Positions 1 through 5,178 of a stretch of DNA of 5,589 bases are shown here, one piece after another. Source of the DNA: Gammaproteobacteria bacterium (GTDB taxonomy: Bacteria > Pseudomonadota > Gammaproteobacteria > Pseudomonadales > Azotimanducaceae); contig JAPPHP010000084.1 of the NCBI GenBank assembly GCA_028821035.1, positions 1 to 5,589 of the forward strand. Reading direction: 5' to 3'. A program made the position numbers and the translations under genes. The notes below the pieces were generated by a model, which was not told the origin of the DNA, ran no database searches, and saw only the letters and a list, made by a program, of their open reading frames with translations. The stretch's first letter is position 1. The number at the start of each line of letters is the position of its first letter.

Positions 1-55
1 TATCGGAGGTAGCTCGAACGGAACTGGATGCCCCAGTGGCCGTCCACGCAGGTCG
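1..55 (+). repeat. Left arm of a perfect 55-bp inverted repeat
   Basis: Bases 1-55 are the exact reverse complement of bases 138-192, and the match stops at base 56. The right arm encodes conserved-looking NTF2-like protein sequence, so it is the native copy and this arm is the inverted duplicate. Its position at the very first base of the window suggests a foldback (chimeric) read or an assembly-end artefact. A real inverted duplication cannot be excluded from the sequence alone. The arm encodes no recognisable protein in the reading frame of the downstream gene fragment. Confidence 0.95.
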
Positions 56-193
56 GACAAGGTGCACCTCGCGATAACCAACGAGCGCCGGCACGCGAAC
101 GGCACGGTCTACAAGCGCTTCGACACGTTCTGGATCGCGACCTGCGTGGACGGCCACTGGGGCATCCAGTTCCGTTCGAGCTACCTCCGATAA
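2..193 (+). CDS. NTF2/SnoaL-like protein, C-terminal fragment (5' end missing)
   Basis: The frame ending at TAA 191-193 is open to the window edge, but only about codons 53-190 look like real protein. That stretch contains SDKVHLAI, then GTVYKRFDTFWIATCVDGHW, then GIQFRSSYLR. The order is beta strand, turn, then a W-I-x-T-x-x-D-G-x-W-G-I-Q strand, which is typical of the last strands of NTF2-like (SnoaL-type) alpha+beta cone domains. These folds serve as small enzymes or ligand-binding proteins, and the substrate cannot be told. The upstream codons come from the inverted copy of the gene's own 3' end and are not homologous sequence. The true N-terminal two thirds is therefore absent. The thioesterase gene begins 6 bp after the stop, which suggests co-transcription. 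Family assignment rests on pattern recognition of about 46 residues. Confidence 0.6.
   Translation: MGGSSNGTGCPSGRPRRSDKVHLAITNERRHANGTVYKRFDTFWIATCVDGHWGIQFRSSYLR
138..192 (-). repeat. Right arm of the 55-bp inverted repeat
   Basis: This is the reverse complement of bases 1-55, separated from it by an 82-bp spacer. The arm lies inside the 3' end of the NTF2-like gene fragment and ends within its TAA stop codon. The arms are long and identical, but the loop is unlike that of an intrinsic terminator and no T-run follows. A role in transcription termination is therefore not supported. Confidence 0.95.
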
Positions 194-199
194 CGGACC

Positions 200-604
200 A
201 TGGGACTCGACCGCGTCCACGGCATCGTGCAGGAGGGGTTCGCGCGGACGATGGGCATCGAGTTCGTCGAATCCGCCCCGGACCGCGTCGTCCTGCGCCT
301 GCCGTACGGGCCGCACCTCGGCGTCGGCCGCATCCATGGCGGCGCCATCAGCGCGTTCGTCGACACGGCCGCCACCGCGGCGTTCTGGTCGCTGCCCCAC
401 CCACCCCCGAACGCCCGCGGCGCCACGGTGGGGTTCACGATCCACTTCCTGCGCCTCGCGGTCGGCGTCGATCTCATCGCCACGGCGACGGTACGCCGGC
501 GGGGCGGCACGATCTCCGTCGGCGAGGTGTGCGTGACGGACGCCGATGGCGCCGAGATCGCCATGGCCACGGTCACCTACAAGCTCGACGCCGGCCAGCG
601 TTGA
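200..604 (+). CDS. PaaI-type hotdog-fold thioesterase
   Basis: The product is 134 aa, the usual size for a single hotdog domain of the PaaI/YbgC-like thioesterase group. These enzymes hydrolyse acyl-CoA thioesters in the cytoplasm. Visible landmarks are the helix-leading RIHGGAISAFVDTAATAAF at about residues 44-62. It holds the HGG motif (46-48), and D55 sits at the place of the catalytic acid in HGG-x(6)-D PaaI enzymes. The later strands GATVGFTIHFLR and GEVCVTDADGAEIAMATVTY complete the fold. ATG 200 is the first possible start because the frame is closed at 191-193. No good ribosome binding site is visible, so reinitiation after the upstream stop is plausible. The stop overlaps an ATG at 604, but the next gene more likely starts at 637. 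The acyl substrate cannot be inferred; PaaI itself acts on phenylacetate-pathway CoA esters, and no such genes are seen here. Confidence 0.88.
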   Translation: MGLDRVHGIVQEGFARTMGIEFVESAPDRVVLRLPYGPHLGVGRIHGGAISAFVDTAATAAFWSLPHPPPNARGATVGFTIHFLRLAVGVDLIATATVRRRGGTISVGEVCVTDADGAEIAMATVTYKLDAGQR

Positions 605-625
605 TGCACCACCCGGCCCGACACT

Positions 626-630
626 GGAGA
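626..630 (+). promoter_or_regulatory. Ribosome binding site that selects the start at 637
   Basis: GGAGA lies 6 nt before ATG 637. The same frame also has ATG 604, which overlaps the preceding stop codon, but starting there would place a His/Arg-rich stretch before the hydrophobic leader. This site and the signal-peptide pattern together favour 637. Confidence 0.6.
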
Positions 631-636
631 AAAACG

Positions 637-1113
637 ATGCTGAGACTCTCACCCACACTCGTCTTCGCAGCTACGGTGGGCAACACGGCTCTTGCCCAGG
701 AGGCGACCACCGGGGAGATTGCCGCGCTTCTCGAGGACTACGTGCGGGCCGTCAACGAGCTCGACATCGACCTGGCGGAGGAGATCTGGAGCCAGGAACC
801 CGGCGTGTCGTTCATCCAACCGCGCGGGCATCAGCGGGGCTGGCCGGACATCCGGGACAACTTCTACCTCGGAGCGATGGGCGGACTTCCGACGCGACAT
901 CTCACGCTCGGCGAGTTCGAGGTCCATCCCCTCACCGACGACACGGCCTGGTCCGAGTTCTACTGGACCTTCGAAGCGAGTCTTCCCGACGGCACGCCCA
1001 TCAACTCGGCCGGCCGCGAGACCCAGATCTACCGGCGCGAGAACGGCACCTGGCAGATCCGTCACGTGCACTATTCCGGCATGCCGACGCAGGAAGAGGG
1101 AGAAGGCTTCTAG
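637..1113 (+). CDS. Secreted NTF2-like (SnoaL/DUF4440-type) protein
   Basis: The product is 158 aa. It begins with a short signal peptide: R3, a hydrophobic core around LVFAATVG, and an A-L-A cleavage site before Q21, so the mature protein is probably periplasmic or extracellular. The rest is one NTF2-like cone domain. A first helix (EIAALLEDYVRAVNELDIDL) is followed by a D-x-x-x-x-E-x-W segment, a GWPDIRDNF helix, paired strands with WSEFYWTFEA, and the closing strand GRETQIYRRENGTWQIRHVH. This is the pattern of SnoaL-like/DUF4440 proteins, a fold used both by enzymes and by ligand-binding proteins. The role here is unknown. The gene sits 32 bp after the thioesterase and 32 bp before the sulfatase, with RBS-like GGAGA before both starts. 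A second NTF2-like fragment lies just upstream of the thioesterase, but the two do not look like close duplicates. Confidence 0.78.
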   Translation: MLRLSPTLVFAATVGNTALAQEATTGEIAALLEDYVRAVNELDIDLAEEIWSQEPGVSFIQPRGHQRGWPDIRDNFYLGAMGGLPTRHLTLGEFEVHPLTDDTAWSEFYWTFEASLPDGTPINSAGRETQIYRRENGTWQIRHVHYSGMPTQEEGEGF

Positions 1114-1145
1114 AGCCGCCTCCGTAACCCATTTCGGAGACCCGC

Positions 1146-2597
1146 ATGAAAGCGATCTTCATCCTCCTCGACAGCCTGAACCGCAACTACCTGCCGATCT
1201 ACGGCAACGACTGGGTGCGGGCGCCCAACATCACCCGGCTCGCGAACAGCGGCGTCGTCCACGACAACCACTGGCTGGGGTCCGCCCCGTGCATGCCGGC
1301 GCGGCGCGACATCATGACCGGGCGCCTCAACTTCCTCGAGCGGCCCTGGGGCGCCATCGAGCCCTTCGACGTGCCGTTCCCGGGCCTCCTGCGCAAGGCC
1401 GGCATCCGCTCGCACATGGAAACCGACCACTACCACTACTTCCACGTCGGCGGCGAGAACTATCACACCCAGTTCGACACCTACCAGTTCCACCGCGGCC
1501 AAGAGAACGACTGCTGGCAGTCCCGGGCGCGGCCGCCGCAGGAGCCCGAGCACCTCGGGCGTTGGACCGAGCAGTACGCCCTGAACGCCGAGCGCTTCAC
1601 CTCCGCCGCCGAGTTCCCGACGCCGAAGACCTTCCTCGGCGCCGTCGACTGGCTGCAGCGCAACGAGGGCGCCGATGACTTCCTCCTCTGGGTCGAAGGT
1701 TTCGATCCGCACGAGCCGTTCGACTGTCCGCAGGTCTACGTGGACCAGTACGGCGACGACTGGTCGGGACCGCTGAACCTGTGGACGGGCTATGACCGGG
1801 CCGAGGGCGGCGAGGAGGCCATCCGGCACTTGCGCCGGCGTTATGCGGGCACGCTGTCGATGGCGGACGAGTACCTTGGCCGGCTGCTCGACGAACTGCA
1901 GCGCCAGGGCATCTTCGAGGAGACGCTGATCATCCTGACCACCGATCACGGCCACCTGATCGGCGAACACGGCTGCACGGGCAAGAACCGGTGGCACGCG
2001 TGGAACGAACTCTCGAACCTGCCGTTCGTCGCGAAACTGCCGGGCAACCGTCACGCGGGGGAGCGCCGCGCGCAGCTCACGCAGAACATCGACGTCATGC
2101 CGACGCTACTCGACTACTTCGGCATCGAGTGCCCGCAGCCGATCCACGGCGAGTCACTGCGCCGGGTGTTCGAAACGGACGCGCCGGTGGCCCGCGAGGC
2201 CGTTATCTACGGCTGGTTCGGCATGCCGGTGAACGTGACGGACGGCAGCTACACGTACATGCGCGCCGCCGCACGCGCCGACAACGCGCCCCTCTTCATG
2301 CACTACCAGATTCCCACGTCGTACCACTTCCATAGCCTGCCCGGCGCCCGCATGTTCCAGGATGCGGAACTCGGCAACTTCCTGCCCTACACCGAGATGC
2401 CCGTCGTCCGGGCCCGCTCCGGGATGCGGCGCACGGACATCGTCAAGGACTCGCAGCTCTTCCACCTCGGCAACGATCCGCGGCAGACGCGCAACCTCGT
2501 CGGGAAACCGGCGGAGGCGCGCTACGTTGAGCTGTTGCGGCAGACGATGGAACAGGCGGACGCGCCGCCTTCACAGTTCGAGCGGCTGGGACTCTAG
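1146..2597 (+). CDS. Type I (formylglycine) sulfatase family hydrolase
   Basis: The product is 483 aa, a normal length for an alkaline-phosphatase-superfamily sulfatase. The N-terminal metal site is FILLDSLNRNYL, with D9 as a ligand; the second Asp of the common DD pair is S10. C49-M-P-A-R is the C-x-P-x-R motif in which cysteine is converted to formylglycine, the catalytic nucleophile. A DPHEPF motif (187-192) and TTDHGH (D267, H268) with downstream K280 supply further metal or substrate contacts. D306-V-M-P-T-L-L-D is the typical late conserved helix. There is no signal peptide, so the enzyme is probably cytoplasmic. Known members hydrolyse sulfate esters of sugars or aryl groups, and relatives hydrolyse phosphonate monoesters, so the substrate stays open. 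No formylglycine-generating enzyme is encoded in the window. GGAGA at 1136-1140 supports ATG 1146. Confidence 0.93.
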   Translation: MKAIFILLDSLNRNYLPIYGNDWVRAPNITRLANSGVVHDNHWLGSAPCMPARRDIMTGRLNFLERPWGAIEPFDVPFPGLLRKAGIRSHMETDHYHYFHVGGENYHTQFDTYQFHRGQENDCWQSRARPPQEPEHLGRWTEQYALNAERFTSAAEFPTPKTFLGAVDWLQRNEGADDFLLWVEGFDPHEPFDCPQVYVDQYGDDWSGPLNLWTGYDRAEGGEEAIRHLRRRYAGTLSMADEYLGRLLDELQRQGIFEETLIILTTDHGHLIGEHGCTGKNRWHAWNELSNLPFVAKLPGNRHAGERRAQLTQNIDVMPTLLDYFGIECPQPIHGESLRRVFETDAPVAREAVIYGWFGMPVNVTDGSYTYMRAAARADNAPLFMHYQIPTSYHFHSLPGARMFQDAELGNFLPYTEMPVVRARSGMRRTDIVKDSQLFHLGNDPRQTRNLVGKPAEARYVELLRQTMEQADAPPSQFERLGL

Positions 2598-2623
2598 TCC
2601 GGCGGCCACGGGACAGGGTTGAT

Positions 2624-3313
2624 ATGGGCACCCTCGCCGCGACCGCGTTTCTGGCCCTCCTCGCCGCCGGGGACGACCGCGCCCTGTCCCTGTTTCAGTC
2701 CGTCGCCGACGCCAACCCGCCGACGGACGACCGGCTGTCCTGCAGCTACACGACGCGCGCGACGATCCAGGGACGGGAGCTCGAGGAGCGCTTCACGCCC
2801 GGCGAGGGCTGGCGCCTCGTCGCCATCGGCGAGAGGTCGCCGTCCCTCGAGGAACTCGACCGCTACGAACGCGGCGCGGACGACCGTCAGCGGCGCGGAC
2901 ATCCCATGGAGTTCGACCTCGCCGGGATGGCGCGCGAGGAGACGGTCGCCCTCGCCGACGAGGACTACGCGACCCTGACCTTCACGTTCGCCCTGGCGCC
3001 CTCTGAAGACAGCGACGCGCCGCCGTTCCTGGACAAGCTGCAGGGCACGCTGACGGTGCTCAAATCCGGTTTCACGCCAACCCTGTTCGTGCTGGAAGCC
3101 CTCGAGGAGGTCTCGCCGGGGCCCACGGTGAAGATCCACGAGTTCCGCCAGGAGACCGCCTTCTTCCGCGACCCGGAGTCGGGCGCCCTCCTGGTCGAGG
3201 CGGTACACGTCCGGATGCGCGGCAAGGCCTTCCTGTTCAAGACGCTGGACGAGGACCGGCGCGTGCGGTACGCGGACTACGCCTGCACGCCGATCGCCTC
3301 CGGACCAGCGTGA
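2624..3313 (+). CDS. Unrecognised, probably exported protein
   Basis: This 229-aa protein is not one I can place in a named family. The first 16 residues (MGTLAATAFLALLAAG) are hydrophobic and small-residue rich and could be a signal peptide, although no basic residue precedes the core. The body is acidic and strand-rich. A segment at about residues 58-81 (F-T-P-G-E-G-W-R-L, then S-P-S-L-E-E-L-D-R-Y) resembles a pattern I recall from uncharacterised exported proteins of Gram-negative bacteria. Only two cysteines are present, C40 and C221, which could pair if the protein is periplasmic. ATG 2624 follows the sulfatase stop by 26 bp, with AGGG at about 2615-2618 as a weak RBS. The TGA stop overlaps the GTG start of the transporter gene by 4 bp, so the two are probably translationally coupled and may act together. 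Confidence 0.72.
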   Translation: MGTLAATAFLALLAAGDDRALSLFQSVADANPPTDDRLSCSYTTRATIQGRELEERFTPGEGWRLVAIGERSPSLEELDRYERGADDRQRRGHPMEFDLAGMAREETVALADEDYATLTFTFALAPSEDSDAPPFLDKLQGTLTVLKSGFTPTLFVLEALEEVSPGPTVKIHEFRQETAFFRDPESGALLVEAVHVRMRGKAFLFKTLDEDRRVRYADYACTPIASGPA

Positions 3314-4689
3314 GCGACGATCCCTACACCATTCGCCCCGGCGAAACCCGGGAACCGCCGCACGGGCTGCTTGCCCGCCTGCGCAACCTCGGCCCCGGCA
3401 TCGTCGTCTCCGGCTCCATCGTGGGTTCCGGCGAGATCCTGCTGACGGCGGGTCTCGGCGCGGCCGCGGGTTTCGTTCTCCTCTGGTGGGTGCTGTTCTC
3501 CTGCTGGATCAAGTCCCTCATCCAGGCGGAACTCGCGCGCTACGTCATCACCACCGGCGACACGTACCTGCGCGCCCTGAACCGGCTACCGGGAAAGCTC
3601 CGCTTCTTCAACAAGGAGCGCGTGGCCTGGCCGATCTGGCTCGGCCTCGTCGGGTTCGTGCCCGGCATCCTCATCGGCGGCGGGATCATCGGCGGGGCTG
3701 GCCAGGCGCTCGGGCTGCTGCTCGGACCCCTGGTACCGGGGATGACCGAAACGTGGGCCACCGTGTCGGCCGCCGCCCTGGTCATGCTCATCCTCGGCAC
3801 GGGTGCGTACATGCGCCTCGAGAAGGCGATGCTCGTGCTCGTCATGAGCTTCACGGCGGCTACCATCGTTTCGGCGCTCCTCATGCAGACCACGGAGTTC
3901 CGGGCCACCGGCGCCGACATCCTGTCCGGCCTGACCTTCGACTTCCCGCTCGAACACGCCGTCCTGGCCCTGGCCATGTACGGCGCCACCGGCGTCGCGT
4001 CGGGGGAGATCGCGGCCTATACCTACTGGTGCGTGGAGAAGGGCTATCCGACCTTCGTGGGCGGGGACCGCAGCGATCCCGGATGGGTGGACCGGGCGCG
4101 GGGCTGGATACGCGTCGTCCAGACCGACGTCTGGGTGACGCTCATCATCCTGACCTTCGCGACGCTCTCGTTCTTCTTCCTGGGCGCCGGCGTGCTGCAT
4201 CGCATTGGAGAGCTCCCGTCCGGTTCCGAGACGATCGCCGTCCTGTCGCGGATGTACACGCAGACCCTCGGCCCCTGGTCCTTCTGGCTGTTCAGCTTCG
4301 GGGCCTTCTGCATCCTGTTCTCGACGTCGCTCTCCGGCATCGGCGCCGGGTCCCGCAGCTTCCCCGACCTGCTCGTGACCCTCGGCTTCATCCCGCGCAG
4401 CAATCTGGCGCTAAGGCGCAAGTGGATTGCCGGCTACGTGGTCGCGATGCCCATCGTGAGCGGTGGGCTTTACCTCTGGTTCCCGCAGCCCATCGTGCTC
4501 GTGACCTTCGGGGCCACGTACGGGGCGTTCATGCTGCCCCTGCAGAGCTTCCTGACGTTCTACCTGCAGAAGCGCCGCATGGATTCGCGGGTGCTGCCGG
4601 GGTCCTGGGTGCGCTGGGCGGTGGCGGGAATCTTCGTGGTGCAGGCGTTCCTGTCGCTGTTCATCATCCGGAACATCCTTTTCGCCTGA
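3310..4689 (+). CDS. Nramp-related integral membrane transporter lacking canonical metal motifs
   Basis: The product is 459 aa with about 11-12 hydrophobic segments, matching the size and layout of Nramp (divalent metal transporter) proteins of the LeuT fold. Similarity is clearest in TM1-TM2: L-G-P-G-I at 27-31, a glycine-rich stretch, then GFVLLWWVLFSCWIKSLIQ, and in TM6 with G-A-T at 225-227. The two metal-binding motifs of classical Nramps are absent. The TM1 DPGN position reads G39-S-G-E42, and the TM6 MPH position reads V229-A230-S231 followed by G-E233. Metal transport therefore cannot be assumed; the substrate may be another ion or an organic solute. I recall an uncharacterised clade of Nramp-like proteins with this GSGE signature. 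The GTG start overlaps the upstream TGA by 4 bp (GTGA). Hydrophobicity continues to the last residues. Confidence 0.85.
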   Translation: MSDDPYTIRPGETREPPHGLLARLRNLGPGIVVSGSIVGSGEILLTAGLGAAAGFVLLWWVLFSCWIKSLIQAELARYVITTGDTYLRALNRLPGKLRFFNKERVAWPIWLGLVGFVPGILIGGGIIGGAGQALGLLLGPLVPGMTETWATVSAAALVMLILGTGAYMRLEKAMLVLVMSFTAATIVSALLMQTTEFRATGADILSGLTFDFPLEHAVLALAMYGATGVASGEIAAYTYWCVEKGYPTFVGGDRSDPGWVDRARGWIRVVQTDVWVTLIILTFATLSFFFLGAGVLHRIGELPSGSETIAVLSRMYTQTLGPWSFWLFSFGAFCILFSTSLSGIGAGSRSFPDLLVTLGFIPRSNLALRRKWIAGYVVAMPIVSGGLYLWFPQPIVLVTFGATYGAFMLPLQSFLTFYLQKRRMDSRVLPGSWVRWAVAGIFVVQAFLSLFIIRNILFA

Positions 4690-4702
4690 CGCCGCCCAAG
4701 GC

Positions 4703-4717
4703 GTGGGACAATCCCAC
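4703..4717. promoter_or_regulatory. Perfect palindrome just before the antitoxin start
   Basis: GTGGGA-CAA-TCCCAC is a 6-bp perfect inverted repeat with a 3-nt centre, ending 1 nt before the GTG start at 4719. AbrB-fold antitoxins usually repress their own operon by binding inverted repeats at the promoter, so this is a candidate operator. The embedded GACAAT (4707-4712) is a weak -10-like hexamer placed 6 nt before the start codon, which would give a leaderless transcript. Alternatively it is only a small mRNA hairpin. No strong -35 element or RBS is visible. Confidence 0.35.
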
Positions 4718-4718
4718 C

Positions 4719-4952
4719 GTGAAGCTGGCTCGCGCAGACGCCAAAAGGCGCGTGGTGATCCCGGGCGCGGAACCGGGAGATGTGTTCGACGTACACCGGG
4801 ACGGAGAAGGACGGTACGTCCTCGTTCGCTTGAATGGGCCCGGGGCAGAGCCACGGATGAGTCGTCAGGACTGCCTCGATGCGATCTCCGGATCCCCGCT
4901 GCGTCCCACGCTTTCCTGGGACGAGCTTCGCCGGCTGACTCGAGCACCGTGA
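4719..4952 (+). CDS. vapB: VapB-like antitoxin, AbrB/SpoVT fold
   Basis: The product is 77 aa. The N-terminal half, L-A-R-A-D-A-K-R-R-V-V-I-P-G (residues 3-16) followed by G-D-V-F-D-V and a GRYVLVRL strand, is the swapped-hairpin AbrB/SpoVT DNA-binding module seen in VapB/MazE antitoxins. The C-terminal half (PRMSRQDCLDAI, LSWDELRRLTRAP) is the variable tail that normally wraps the toxin. The antitoxin would neutralise a PIN ribonuclease and repress its own promoter. The GTG start at 4719 gives the complete AbrB module; extending upstream would read through the transporter gene's end out of frame. The stop TGA overlaps the toxin's GTG start by 4 bp, the standard coupled arrangement. Because the toxin is degraded, this looks like a leftover antitoxin that may still bind DNA or a toxin encoded elsewhere. 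Confidence 0.85.
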   Translation: MKLARADAKRRVVIPGAEPGDVFDVHRDGEGRYVLVRLNGPGAEPRMSRQDCLDAISGSPLRPTLSWDELRRLTRAP

Positions 4953-5156
4953 TCCTGCTGGACACCAACGTCCTGACCTACGCCTCCGACGCAAACCGTG
5001 CTCCATGTCCGTACGAAACACGACGCGCGAACGCTCCGCATGGCGATTGGGCACGCGGAACGATCGCATGCCCAGACGATGGGCTGGGCGTTGGCAACGG
5101 CGGATACCGCTCGGATCGCGACCTATTTCCCGTCGGTAGCCTTCATCTCGCCGTAG
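4949..5156 (+). pseudogene. vapC: Degraded VapC-type PIN-domain toxin
   Basis: Intact VapC proteins are about 130-145 aa PIN-domain ribonucleases that cleave tRNA or rRNA. From GTG 4949 the frame reads V-I-L-L-D-T-N-V-L-T-Y-A-S-D-A-N, the canonical PIN start with catalytic D5, then reaches APHGDWARGTIA, which fits the first helix. Around 5066-5069 the homology jumps to another frame reading HAQTMGWALATADTARIATY and then FPSVAFISP, stopping at TAG 5154-5156. That is a textbook VapC C-terminus, with the last catalytic Asp in ATAD. About 70-75 residues between them, including the central acidic residues, are missing. Some 36 nt between SDAN and APHG also look inserted, possibly as an imperfect duplication (AN-R-APC versus AN-APH). 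The original frame instead runs on to TGA near 5234 inside the convergent gene. An inactive toxin remnant is the best reading; a single sequencing error could not produce it. Confidence 0.82.
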
Positions 5157-5178
5157 CTGCGGAGGGCCGCCGGCTTGG

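Noticed and set aside
1..192. The inverted repeat as a transposon end or terminator
   Set aside because: No transposase, no flanking target duplication and no T-run are seen, and one arm is native coding sequence.
28..1113. A long plus-strand frame of 361 codons read as one protein
   Set aside because: Only its last 158 codons are a real gene. The first part starts in the inverted-repeat arm and then runs out of frame through the thioesterase gene, giving Arg/Pro/His-rich nonsense.
1110..2054. A 314-codon minus-strand frame opposite the sulfatase
   Set aside because: It is antisense to a well-supported sulfatase, has no recognisable motif, and has the Val/Arg/Leu/Glu-rich composition usual for shadow frames in GC-rich DNA.
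3486..4952. A 488-codon plus-strand frame overlapping the transporter
   Set aside because: Most of it is an Arg/His-rich shadow of the transporter. Only the end, from GTG 4719, is real and is the antitoxin.
4411..5069. Minus-strand frames opposite the transporter end and vapBC
   Set aside because: They are low-complexity Arg/Pro/His-rich sequences without motifs, opposite genes with clear family signatures.
5157..5178. A bidirectional terminator between the convergent toxin remnant and gpx
   Set aside because: The 22-bp gap is GC-rich but has no clear stem-loop with a T-tract on either strand.
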